A program made the translations under genes and the position numbers. A model generated the notes under the pieces. That model was given only the letters and a program-made list of their open reading frames with translations. It ran no database searches and was not told the DNA's origin. Below, piece after piece: positions 24,667 to 32,506 of a DNA stretch of 64,000 bases (positions are counted from its first letter, which is position 1; the number at the start of each line of letters is the position of its first letter). Source of the DNA: Aequorivita lipolytica (GTDB lineage Bacteria; Bacteroidota; Bacteroidia; Flavobacteriales; Flavobacteriaceae); the NCBI RefSeq assembly GCF_007997135.1, contig NZ_VORU01000004.1, positions 248,001 to 312,000 on the forward strand, given 5' to 3'.

Positions 24667-26331
24667 ATGAAATTCTCAAATAATATTCTCTCACAGACGC
24701 TTGTTCAGCTATTTTTGGACAAGGGTATAGCTCATATCGTAATTTCCCCCGGATCGCGAAATGCACCTTTAACTATTGGCTTTGGCGAACATACAGATTT
24801 TAAGTGCTTTAGCATTGTAGATGAACGCTGCGCCGCTTTTTTTGCCTTGGGAATGGCGCAACAGCTAAAGAAGCCCGTTGCAGTTTTATGCACTTCAGGT
24901 TCGGCCTTGCTCAATTATTATCCTGCAGTTGCCGAAGCATTTTATAGCGATATTCCTTTGGTTGTCATTTCAGGAGACAGACCTTCCAACCGAATTGATA
25001 TAGGTGATGGACAAACAATTAGACAAGAAAACGTATTTCAAAATCACATTCTTTACAGCGCCAATTGCAGCGAAGGCCAAGATTTTCAGATTAAAAATGA
25101 AACTGAAATAAACGTAGCGCTGAACACTGCAATAGAACTGAATGGTCCCGTGCATATAAATGTTCCTTTTTCAGAACCACTTTATCACACCAGCGAAAAT
25201 CAATTGGTTTGGCCACAAAACGTTGCTCCCCGAGCGAAGGCTGAAATTTTGGAGGAAGATTTAAACCCTTTTATAACTGAATGGAACAACAGTAAACGCA
25301 AAATGATACTGGTGGGTGTTTTGCCCCCAAACAGTTTGGAACAGCGCTTTGTGGAGCAAATTGCGAACGATGAAAGTGTCTTATTATTGACGGAAACCAC
25401 TTCAAATTTGCATAATGAAAATTTCATCGTGGCTATAGATCAACTTATAGCACCTTTATCTGATGAAGATTTCAAAAAATTGCAGCCTGATATTTTACTC
25501 ACTTTTGGCGGAATGGTAGTTTCAAAAAAGATTAAGGCTTTTCTACGAAGTTTCCCGCCAAAACAGCATTGGCACGTAGATTCAAAAACTGCTTACGATA
25601 CTTTTTTTGTGCTGAAGCATCATTTTAAAACAACTATCAATAATTTCTTCGCTGAATTTCTACAGAAAACATTCGTTGTGGAAAGTAATTATCAAAACTA
25701 TTGGCTCAATGCTAAACAGCACAGACTAGAGCGACACCAAGTTTATAAAAGCGAGATTCCATATTCAGATTTTATGGTTTTTTGTGAAATATTCCACGAG
25801 CTTCCAAAAAATATACAATTGCAGTTGAGCAACAGCGCAACTATTAGGTATGCGCAGCTATTTGATATTCATCCTTCAGTTGAAGTATTTTGCAATCGCG
25901 GCACTAGCGGCATTGATGGAAGCACGAGTACCGCCCTGGGAGCTGCAGTGGTTTCAAAACTTCCTGCGGTTTTAATAACAGGCGATCTCAGCTTTTTTTA
26001 CGATAGCAATGCACTGTGGAACAATTACATCCCGAATAATTTTAAAATAATAGTAATCAACAATGGCGGTGGTGGTATTTTTAGAATCCTTCCGGGTGAG
26101 AAGGACACACTGCTATTCGAAACTTATTTTGAAACAAAACATAATTTAAGTGCGAAACAGCTTTCGGAAATGTATGGCTTCAATTACCAAACTGCAGATA
26201 AAGAAGAAAATCTAGTGGAAAAACTTCAAGATTTTTTTCGTGAAAATGAAGGTCCATCTCTGTTGGAGGTTTTTACCCCTTCAACCGTAAACGACAAAGT
26301 ACTTTTGGATTACTTCAAGTTTATTTCATAA
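24667..26331 (+). CDS. menD: SEPHCHC synthase (menaquinone biosynthesis)
   Basis: MenD condenses isochorismate with 2-oxoglutarate using thiamine diphosphate. The 554-residue product has the N-terminal pyrimidine-binding domain (I-V-I-S-P-G-S-R-N-A-P-L, the Glu of V-D-E-R-C-A-A-F-F-A-L-G), a central domain and the ThDP diphosphate motif G-D-L-S-F-F-Y-D-S-N-A-L-W-N-N with the closing N-N-G-G-G-G-I-F. Length matches the family. The last bases overlap the convergent gene at 26326, so the two stops interleave by six bases. It follows menF, with its own promoter. Confidence 0.96.
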   Translation: MKFSNNILSQTLVQLFLDKGIAHIVISPGSRNAPLTIGFGEHTDFKCFSIVDERCAAFFALGMAQQLKKPVAVLCTSGSALLNYYPAVAEAFYSDIPLVVISGDRPSNRIDIGDGQTIRQENVFQNHILYSANCSEGQDFQIKNETEINVALNTAIELNGPVHINVPFSEPLYHTSENQLVWPQNVAPRAKAEILEEDLNPFITEWNNSKRKMILVGVLPPNSLEQRFVEQIANDESVLLLTETTSNLHNENFIVAIDQLIAPLSDEDFKKLQPDILLTFGGMVVSKKIKAFLRSFPPKQHWHVDSKTAYDTFFVLKHHFKTTINNFFAEFLQKTFVVESNYQNYWLNAKQHRLERHQVYKSEIPYSDFMVFCEIFHELPKNIQLQLSNSATIRYAQLFDIHPSVEVFCNRGTSGIDGSTSTALGAAVVSKLPAVLITGDLSFFYDSNALWNNYIPNNFKIIVINNGGGGIFRILPGEKDTLLFETYFETKHNLSAKQLSEMYGFNYQTADKEENLVEKLQDFFRENEGPSLLEVFTPSTVNDKVLLDYFKFIS

Positions 26332-26730
26332 ATAAGTTTTCCCCCAGATAACCGCTTCGTTAAGATTGTAGAACATTTGAAATGGTTTTTTACAGAATTT
26401 AGCTTCCAGTTCAGAATTTAGATATCCCACTTCGCTGAAATTTACAACTCCCAAAGCCTTCAAGGATGGTACTTTGTTCAAATATTTATAATCTAATGGT
26501 TGAATGGAGTAGGAGTTAACTCTATTTGAGATATAAACCCACGGTTTGCCTTCGGTGATGTTCTGAATTAGCAAAATAACGGAAAGGTCTTTTTTGTAAG
26601 AGAGCATTATTCCTTCCTTCGCCTCAACTATAACAACATTTCCATAGAAGAAATAGTTTCCTATTTCCATCTCCATTATTTTGGTCAATTGGAATTCCGG
26701 TGGAAGTTTATGTTGAGAAATTTGTTCCAT
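26326..26730 (-). CDS. small STAS/SpoIIAA-like protein, paralog of 31866-32249
   Basis: The 134-residue cytoplasmic protein has a Y-I-S-N-R-V-N-S-Y-S-I-Q-P-L-D-Y stretch in its middle and ends N-L-N-E-A-V-I-W-G-K. The same layout occurs in the protein at 31866-32249 (Y-I-S-N-R-F-F-S-Y-A-V-D-P-L-T-Y; L-S-Q-A-I-C-W-V-N). Such proteins resemble the SpoIIAA/STAS-like fold common in Flavobacteria, with no assigned function. It ends inside the convergent menD stop region. Confidence 0.7.
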   Translation of the reverse strand: MEQISQHKLPPEFQLTKIMEMEIGNYFFYGNVVIVEAKEGIMLSYKKDLSVILLIQNITEGKPWVYISNRVNSYSIQPLDYKYLNKVPSLKALGVVNFSEVGYLNSELEAKFCKKPFQMFYNLNEAVIWGKTYL

Positions 26731-26802
26731 ATTGCAGTGAATTTACTTTTTAAGTTTCAATTGCATGTACGTGTTTCACATTTTTTTATGGTTATAAAAT
26801 AC

Positions 26803-26810
26803 TACCTTTG
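26803..26810 (+). promoter_or_regulatory. TAnnTTTG -7 element (TACCTTTG)
   Basis: A perfect -7 box five bases before the ATG of the CvfB-like gene. With the usual distance from -7 box to start site, the mRNA would begin at or almost at the start codon. Confidence 0.6.
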
Positions 26811-26815
26811 CAGCT

Positions 26816-27646
26816 ATGATAAAATTGGGTGAATACAATACTTTAGAGATTCTTCGGGAAACCGAACCGGGTCTATACTTGGGCGATGAAGACGAAAATG
26901 TGGTGCTTTTGCCACACAGGTATAAACCAGAGGAATATGAAATAGGAGATGAAATTTCTGTTTTCATCTACCTTGATAATGAGGAAAGACCTATCGCCAC
27001 AACGCTGGATCCTTTTCTGCAATTAAACACTTTTGGATACCTAAATTGCAGCGATGTCAACGAATACGGAGCCTTTATGGATTGGGGTTTGGAAAAACAA
27101 CTTTTTGTTCCCTTTAAAGAGCAGGCGCGCCCTATGAAGAAAGGCAATTGGTACATTGTTCATCTTTATATAGACGAAAAAACCAATCGTTTGGTGGGTT
27201 CCAGCAAAACAAATCACTTTTTACAGAATGAAACGCTTACCGTAGAACCTTTTGAGGAAGTAGATATTTTGGTTACACATTTAACCGAAAAAGGAGCGAA
27301 TGCAATTGTAAACGGTGCCCATAAAGGACTTATATATATCGAGGATATTTTTGAAGACATCCGCACTGGAGACCGAATGAAGGCTTTCATTAAAAAAATT
27401 CGCCCCGATAATAAAATTGATCTTGTGCTTCAAACGCCCGGTTACAAAAGCATAGAACCGAATGCCAACTTTATCCGTGAAGAGTTGGAAGCGGCGGGAG
27501 GATTTCTACCACTGCATGATAAATCTGATCCAGACTCAATTAAAAATCTATTGGGAATGAGTAAGAAAAGTTTTAAAAAGGCAATCGGTACGCTTTATAA
27601 AGACAAGCAGATTGCTATTAAGGAAGATGGTATAGAGCTATTGTGA
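26816..27646 (+). CDS. CvfB-family S1-domain RNA-binding protein
   Basis: The 276-residue protein starts with an S1-like beta barrel (M-I-K-L-G-E-Y-N-T-L-E-I, about 1-60), a second S1 domain with G-A-F-M-D-W-G-L-E-K-Q-L-F-V-P (about 65-130), a third at about 145-205 (G-A-N-A-I-V-N-G-A-H-K-G-L-I-Y), and a C-terminal winged helix with the typical L-G-M-S-K-K-S-F-K-K-A-I-G-T-L-Y-K motif. CvfB proteins bind RNA and affect virulence or stress gene expression in Firmicutes; here a general RNA role is likely. It overlaps the convergent gene at 27638. Confidence 0.9.
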   Translation: MIKLGEYNTLEILRETEPGLYLGDEDENVVLLPHRYKPEEYEIGDEISVFIYLDNEERPIATTLDPFLQLNTFGYLNCSDVNEYGAFMDWGLEKQLFVPFKEQARPMKKGNWYIVHLYIDEKTNRLVGSSKTNHFLQNETLTVEPFEEVDILVTHLTEKGANAIVNGAHKGLIYIEDIFEDIRTGDRMKAFIKKIRPDNKIDLVLQTPGYKSIEPNANFIREELEAAGGFLPLHDKSDPDSIKNLLGMSKKSFKKAIGTLYKDKQIAIKEDGIELL

Positions 27647-28117
27647 AGGCGAGCCGTAAACTCCATAACCTACATAAAAACCACTTCGTCGAGGGCGTTG
27701 GTTTAAACCGTAGGAATAATGCATAAGTTCAGGTCTTAAAAAGCCTCGGGATTCTTTATAAACAATGTTCCTTACCTGAGTAGAACCATCTGTACTATAA
27801 CTGCTGTTGCCCCCGTACACGCCGTACTCTTTAGGATCTAACGAAATTCTAATATTAGACTGAACATAATTTTCGGTGGCCGCCATTGCTTCGTACATAC
27901 TCACTGGCTCACGATAATTGTTTTTATTCATCTTAAAGGAAGGAAGCTTACTCGAAATTTTCCTCGAAAAATCTGAATTTGAGGGAAGTGAAGTACTCAT
28001 TAAACTTTCAATTTCGGGTAGCTTTACGAAATCCAATTTATATTTATTGGTCTCAAAATCCAACTGAGCCGAAGTAATCAGTGGAAAAATTATAATAAGA
28101 AAAAATAACTTTTTCAT
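27638..28117 (-). CDS. secreted protein of unknown function
   Basis: The 159-residue product has a short signal peptide (about 1-17, ending I-T-S-A-Q) and no other membrane segment. The mature chain is Ser/Tyr-rich, with Y-G-V-Y-G-G-N-S-S-Y-S in the middle and S-G-F-Y-V-G-Y-G-V-Y-G near the end, which could form beta strands. I do not recognise a family. Its 3' end overlaps the CvfB gene by nine bases on the opposite strand. Confidence 0.65.
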   Translation of the reverse strand: MKKLFFLIIIFPLITSAQLDFETNKYKLDFVKLPEIESLMSTSLPSNSDFSRKISSKLPSFKMNKNNYREPVSMYEAMAATENYVQSNIRISLDPKEYGVYGGNSSYSTDGSTQVRNIVYKESRGFLRPELMHYSYGLNQRPRRSGFYVGYGVYGSPSQ

Positions 28118-28184
28118 ATTCGCAAAGATACCAAAATTTAAGCCAAATTTAAATTAGTTGATTGTTGATTGTGTGTCTGTCTTT

Positions 28185-29303
28185 TTACAAGTGTAGTTTA
28201 TTAGCGGTACTTTTTGGTAGCGCACCTTTATGAACGGTAACACTTACCGCCTTTAAACGCATATAAGCCTCACTAAAATAAACATAACCGCCATTAGCAA
28301 CTTTAGTTTCATCTGTACCCCAACTGTTTTTTACTTTGTAATATTTTGTACCGTTTTGATCGCGAAGCATACCTGTAATATGCATTAAATGGTCGTCGGT
28401 TGTTTCATAATTTTCAAACTCATCCTGCCGGTATTCTTGTGTGATTTTCTTTTCAGGATAGATTCCTTGTAGAGCTTTTATATTGTTTTCAATATTTTCT
28501 GGAATAACAGCCACGCCATCTTTGGAAGAAAATGTGCGTTCGCTAACGTCACAGTCCAATTCAATAGTAAAGCCTTTTTCCAATGCATTGTCAATCGTTG
28601 CCATCATTTCATCTAAAGGCACATTATAAAAGCTGCCGTTGCTCCAGTTGTCAGGAATGTTCAATATAAATTTTAAATAGAACGGCGCTTGTGTAAAACT
28701 GGTAATGTTCACATAATCCGCTGGCTGTATTTTGGTCATTGCCAAAAAGGTTTGCGGGGTATATTGTTTTCCTTCAAATGTGAAATTTTGAACGTTTTTG
28801 CCAATATAAGCATCCAAAACTCCGTCAATTGCGTTGCGCCATTTTTTACTCAACTTTCTTCCGGGGTTGTCAACGTATGTTTTTAGCATTGCTTCCAGCA
28901 CAGCTACTAGTTCTGCGTGATTGAATGAAGTTTCTCCAGCAATCAATCCGCTAAAAGCTTCTTCGGGAACCAAGCCATTTTTTTCTACAGAATTCATTAC
29001 ATCGTGCGCCAAGCCACCTTCACTGAACTGCGCTTTTCCTTGGCGCATTATGAAGTTTTCAGCTTTTAGGGGGTAAGTATTTCGTACTTGGTACATTTCA
29101 CTTAAATCTATCTTCTTTCCCGTAAGCCGGATTATTTCACTCTCCAAAAACGAAGTACTGCTAAAGCTCCAGCAGGTTCCCGTAATGCCTTGGCTGATAA
29201 CTGGCGTTGCTTCAAGGTCTGTAACGGTTGTAAATTTGTAAGCTTCTTGTGCGGTTAGGGTTATTGTGAATAGAAATCCAAAGAAAAGAAGGAAGCTGCG
29301 CAT
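28185..29303 (-). CDS. C1-family cysteine peptidase (aminopeptidase C-like)
   Basis: The 372-residue protein has a signal peptide (about 1-19), then the papain-like active site Q-G-I-T-G-T-C-W-S-F-S-S (Cys44 and the oxyanion Gln), the catalytic His in D-D-H-L-M-H-I-T-G and the Asn in Y-K-V-K-N-S-W-G. The arrangement fits the bleomycin hydrolase/PepC group, cleaving N-terminal residues from peptides. The signal peptide places it outside the cytoplasm, unlike classical PepC. It is divergent from menB. Confidence 0.92.
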   Translation of the reverse strand: MRSFLLFFGFLFTITLTAQEAYKFTTVTDLEATPVISQGITGTCWSFSSTSFLESEIIRLTGKKIDLSEMYQVRNTYPLKAENFIMRQGKAQFSEGGLAHDVMNSVEKNGLVPEEAFSGLIAGETSFNHAELVAVLEAMLKTYVDNPGRKLSKKWRNAIDGVLDAYIGKNVQNFTFEGKQYTPQTFLAMTKIQPADYVNITSFTQAPFYLKFILNIPDNWSNGSFYNVPLDEMMATIDNALEKGFTIELDCDVSERTFSSKDGVAVIPENIENNIKALQGIYPEKKITQEYRQDEFENYETTDDHLMHITGMLRDQNGTKYYKVKNSWGTDETKVANGGYVYFSEAYMRLKAVSVTVHKGALPKSTANKLHL

Positions 29304-29381
29304 TTTTTATTTCTTATTGTTATTAATTCTTTTTTAAAGAAAGGAAATAAAGAATAGAAAATAATAATAGACAATATCTTC

Positions 29382-29389
29382 TATCTTTG
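29382..29389 (+). promoter_or_regulatory. TAnnTTTG -7 element of menB (TATCTTTG)
   Basis: A perfect -7 box 18 bp before the ATG at 29408. It argues against the longer in-frame start at 29387, which lies within the box. Confidence 0.55.
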
Positions 29390-29407
29390 AAGACAAAAAT
29401 AACAATT

Positions 29408-30247
29408 ATGGCTTCACCCAATTGGAAAACAGCTAAAGAATATACTGATATCACTTATAAAAAAGCAAACGGCGTAGCGCGAATTGCTTTCAACAGACCA
29501 GATGTGCGCAACGCTTTTCGCCCAAAAACCACTGCTGAATTGCTTGATGCTTTACACGATGCACAGGAAGATATCTCCATTGGGGTAGTTTTGCTTTCTG
29601 CGGAAGGACCTTCCTCCAAAGACGGCGTTTATAGTTTTTGTAGCGGCGGCGACCAAAAGGCGCGTGGCCACCAAGGCTATGTGGGTGACGATGGATATCA
29701 CAGATTAAATATTCTTGATGTGCAACGGTTAATTCGATTTATGCCGAAAGCGGTTATCTGCGTGGTTCCTGGGTGGGCCGTAGGTGGCGGGCACAGTTTG
29801 CACGTGGTTTGCGACTTAACATTGGCAAGCAAAGAACACGCTATATTTAAACAGACCGATGCCGATGTTACCAGTTTTGACGGTGGCTACGGAAGTGCTT
29901 ATTTGGCAAAAATGGTAGGGCAGAAGCGCGCGCGTGAAATTTTTTTCCTCGGAAGAAACTACTCCGCACAACAAGCTTTTGAAATGGGAATGGTAAATGC
30001 CGTAATCCCACACTCCGAATTGGAAGACACCGCATACGAATGGGCGCAGGAGATTCTTGCGAAGAGTCCAACCTCTATTAAAATGCTAAAATTTGCTATG
30101 AATTTAACGGATGATGGAATGGTGGGTCAACAAGTTTTTGCCGGAGAAGCCACCCGACTTGCCTATATGACGGACGAAGCAAAAGAGGGGCGCGATGCTT
30201 TTCTTGAAAAGCGCAAACCGAACTTTGATAAAAAGTGGTTGCCTTAA
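29408..30247 (+). CDS. menB: 1,4-dihydroxy-2-naphthoyl-CoA synthase
   Basis: MenB closes the second ring of the menaquinone head group from succinylbenzoyl-CoA. From 29408 the product is 279 residues of the crotonase fold. Diagnostic features are A-F-N-R-P-D-V-R-N-A-F-R-P-K-T, the long loop with V-Y-S-F-C-S-G-G-D-Q-K-A-R-G, V-P-G-W-A-V-G-G-G-H-S-L and F-D-G-G-Y-G-S-A-Y-L. The Asp of T-D-A-D-V-T-S-F-D-G-G supports MenB rather than a generic enoyl-CoA hydratase. It is 3 kb from menF/menD; menC, menE and menA are not in this window. Confidence 0.96.
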   Translation: MASPNWKTAKEYTDITYKKANGVARIAFNRPDVRNAFRPKTTAELLDALHDAQEDISIGVVLLSAEGPSSKDGVYSFCSGGDQKARGHQGYVGDDGYHRLNILDVQRLIRFMPKAVICVVPGWAVGGGHSLHVVCDLTLASKEHAIFKQTDADVTSFDGGYGSAYLAKMVGQKRAREIFFLGRNYSAQQAFEMGMVNAVIPHSELEDTAYEWAQEILAKSPTSIKMLKFAMNLTDDGMVGQQVFAGEATRLAYMTDEAKEGRDAFLEKRKPNFDKKWLP

Positions 30248-30250
30248 ATT

Positions 30251-30270
30251 CAGTAGCCAGTAGCCAGTAG
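30251..30270. repeat. CAGTAGC heptamer array, left part, interrupted by a cassette
   Basis: Two perfect copies of CAGTAGC plus six bases of a third begin four bases after the menB stop. The continuation (CAGTTTT, CAGTT) lies at 30925-30936, and becomes exactly in phase when 30271-30916 is removed. Confidence 0.8.
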
Positions 30271-30916
30271 TTACTTGCAATTGTAGAAAGACAGATCTGA
30301 AATGAAAAATGAGACATTACAAGACTTTACATTTTACGACTATTCAGCCGTTGAAATATCTTTTAGTATAAAGACTAAAACACTTGACTTACAAACATTG
30401 ACTGACTTTTTGAAACTTAATCCGACACGGGGCTGGACAAATGGTGAAAAGTATATTGGCAGACAACTTAACACTGATACAAAACAAATAGAAACAATTG
30501 AACGACAAAAACCTTGGACGATGTTCGCATACGAAACAAAAGAAATTGTAAATTCGGATAGGTTTCAAGTGCACGCAATTCATTTGTTAGAGAAGTTGGA
30601 CGAAATGAAGAACAATTTAAAAGACCTCGTTGCTCAACCAGACAAGTTTGAAATTCTCATACAAGTCTATTTGCAGTTTGACAAAGACCAAAACCATTTC
30701 GGTTTCTCATCAGAAACAGAATTGCTTAAAAGACTTTCAGAGTATTGCCACCAAATAGAATGGAGAAACAAATGACAGAAAACAACAGCAAGTAACAGGC
30801 GTTTGGCAAAAAAGCGGGTTCAGTGCTTAAATGAAGTTTTTGTGCTTCGTATCAAGTTCAGTGCGGGCAGACAGTTTAGTACTTCGAAATCCGCTTCTTC
30901 GCCAAGCGCCAAGACG
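30271..30916 (+). mobile_element. putative gene cassette with DUF4279 gene and attC-like palindrome
   Basis: The 646-bp segment lies between two GTTA copies (30270-30273 and 30916-30919). It holds one gene and, at its 3' end, a long imperfect palindrome. Cutting at G/TTA on both sides rejoins the CAGT heptads in exact 7-bp phase (CAGT at 30265 and 30925 would be 14 bp apart). This layout, one gene followed by an attC-like hairpin and G/TT boundaries, is that of an integron cassette. No integrase is seen and the core sites do not fit the strict RYYYAAC/GTTRRRY consensus, so another recombinase or a 4-bp duplication is also possible. Confidence 0.6.
30302..30775 (+). CDS. DUF4279 domain protein, cassette gene
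   Basis: The 157-residue cytoplasmic protein matches the DUF4279 layout: an early V-E-I-S-F-S-I strand, then L-T-D-F-L-K-L-N-P-T-R-G-W-T-N-G-E-K, P-W-T-M-F-A-Y-E-T and a later Q-V-Y-L-Q-F-D-K-D-Q-N-H-F-G-F strand. The function is unknown; family members often occur in accessory regions. Frequent ACA, GAC and CTT codons contrast with the neighbouring genes, consistent with horizontal acquisition. It is the only gene of the presumed cassette. Confidence 0.8.
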   Translation: MKNETLQDFTFYDYSAVEISFSIKTKTLDLQTLTDFLKLNPTRGWTNGEKYIGRQLNTDTKQIETIERQKPWTMFAYETKEIVNSDRFQVHAIHLLEKLDEMKNNLKDLVAQPDKFEILIQVYLQFDKDQNHFGFSSETELLKRLSEYCHQIEWRNK

Positions 30917-30919
30917 TTA
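30793..30919 (+). repeat. attC-like imperfect palindrome
   Basis: The outer boxes are TAAC (30793-30796) and GTTA (30916-30919). Inside, 30798-30817 pairs with 30891-30910 at 17 of 20 positions, one of the rest being a G:T pair. About 70 bases of loop contain repeated GTTCAGTGC and ACTTCG/GCTTCG pieces. The size (127 bp) fits the upper range of attC sites. It follows the DUF4279 stop by 17 bp. Confidence 0.6.
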
Positions 30920-30968
30920 GTGGTCAGTTTTCAGTTAAAAAAATAAATAATTCAACCATACTTTTATA

Positions 30969-31829
30969 ATGAGTAAAACAAGCAAACTGCGTAATTTTTG
31001 GTATTCCCTTTCCTCCAACCAACGTTTTTTTATTAGAAGATTATATTATTTACCAAAAGATACTTTGGATAGTATTACAGGAAAACGTCATAAATATGTG
31101 CCACCGCGCGGTTATATTTACACAGGCTCGCCAGCGAGTGCTGAAGATTATTTAAAACAAGGCCAACACCAACTGCAGATGCTTAGGGAATACGCCAATA
31201 TTCAGCCGAATCATAAAGTTCTGGATATTGGAAGTGGCATTGGTAGAACGGCAATCGCTTTAACTGGCTATTTAAGCCAAAGTGGGAGTTATGAAGGTTT
31301 TGATGTAGTAGAAAGGGGCGTGCAGTGGTGCAATTCACGTATTCATAAAGAACATTTTAATTTCAACTTTAAGTATGTTCCGCTGTTTAATGATTTATAC
31401 AATACGGCTACACTTAAGGCTACTGAGTTTAATTTCCCTTATGCAGATAACGCGATAGATGTTGCTTTTTCATTTTCGGTTTTTACACATATGCAGATTG
31501 AGGAAATTCAGCATTACTTTAATCAAGTTTATCGCGTGTTGAAACCTGGCGGTGTTTGCTTCTCTACTTTTTTCCTCTATGATGATGCTTCTGAAACATT
31601 TATTTCAACTAAAAAGGATTTTAGTTTTCCTGTGAAGAAAGACGGTTATAGATTGATGAACGAGAATGTAAAATCTGGCAATATCGCTATTCATAAAAAG
31701 GAAATCTCTGAAATGCTTGCTAGGGAAAATTTTGAATTGATAACGATTATCGATGGCTTTTGGAAAGATGAAGTGCGCGATACCACAAAAGCGGAATATC
31801 AGGATATGGTGGTCTTTAAAAAAGTGTAA
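30969..31829 (+). CDS. class I SAM-dependent methyltransferase
   Basis: The 286-residue protein has the SAM motif I in V-L-D-I-G-S-G-I-G-R-T-A-I, an acidic residue at the end of strand 2 (Y-E-G-F-D-V-V-E-R), a motif with N-F-P-Y-A-D-N-A-I-D-V-A-F-S-F-S-V-F-T-H and V-L-K-P-G-G-V-C-F. It therefore methylates a small molecule or lipid-like substrate; the target is not visible. The first 60 residues are basic and aromatic without a signal peptide. The start ATG lies 32 bp after the end of the interrupted heptad array. Confidence 0.9.
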   Translation: MSKTSKLRNFWYSLSSNQRFFIRRLYYLPKDTLDSITGKRHKYVPPRGYIYTGSPASAEDYLKQGQHQLQMLREYANIQPNHKVLDIGSGIGRTAIALTGYLSQSGSYEGFDVVERGVQWCNSRIHKEHFNFNFKYVPLFNDLYNTATLKATEFNFPYADNAIDVAFSFSVFTHMQIEEIQHYFNQVYRVLKPGGVCFSTFFLYDDASETFISTKKDFSFPVKKDGYRLMNENVKSGNIAIHKKEISEMLARENFELITIIDGFWKDEVRDTTKAEYQDMVVFKKV

Positions 31830-31865
31830 TTATTTTTTATTATACTTCTAAACAAAGTCTTGTAA

Positions 31866-32249
31866 TTATTTTTCTTCTTCTATAATTACTGTATTTACCC
31901 AGCAGATGGCTTGACTTAGCGTGGGGTAGATAGCATACTTTTTTTCGTAAAACATACTTTCCAATAAAGCGTTTGACTTTGCAATGTCGCTATCCGTAAC
32001 TATGGCTATCGCCAAGAGATTATGAATCTTGGAAGTTCCCAGATATGTCAATGGATCTACGGCGTATGAGAAAAACCTGTTGGAGATGTAGACCATATTT
32101 TTGTTTGAGAAATGAAGGTCTATTATTTGCCGTAACTCTTGATTGTGTTCTGGCTTTATGGTAATCCCTTCTCTTATCTGTGTTATTAAGAAATTATCAA
32201 AAATGAAAGCTTCGCAGTGTGGGAAGTTGTAGTAGTGAAACATGCTCAT
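31866..32249 (-). CDS. small STAS/SpoIIAA-like protein, paralog of 26326-26730
   Basis: The 127-residue protein shares layout and several motifs with the product at 26326-26730: Y-I-S-N-R in the middle, a D-P-L-x-Y segment and a C-terminal A-I-C-W-V-N helix. Function is unknown. It lies convergent to the methyltransferase gene. The 257 bp between its start and the sterol-desaturase-like gene show no further gene. Confidence 0.7.
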   Translation of the reverse strand: MSMFHYYNFPHCEAFIFDNFLITQIREGITIKPEHNQELRQIIDLHFSNKNMVYISNRFFSYAVDPLTYLGTSKIHNLLAIAIVTDSDIAKSNALLESMFYEKKYAIYPTLSQAICWVNTVIIEEEK

Positions 32250-32506
32250 AGGTCAAAGATTTAGATGGGATATTAAAGATAGGTAAGATTTGTTAAACAA
32301 CAGCACAGGCACAATTTTTTGGAATTGCTCATTTTCTTTGGCCATTGCTATTTATTCTTCGCACGAAAAACACGGTTGCAGGAATAAGGTTTCTAGCAAT
32401 GTCATACCTTTGGAAGCCTTAACCCAAAAAAGGGTATAAGGTCAAAAAATTTTAGGTTGGGTAGGTAATTGAGCAGTTGGGTTAACATTGGTATTATCCG
32501 GGGTCG

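Noticed and set aside
32250-32506. Possible small RNA or terminator in the 257-bp gap
   Set aside because: I see only weak A/T-rich repeats and a short CCC/GGG hairpin near 32420 without a U-tract.
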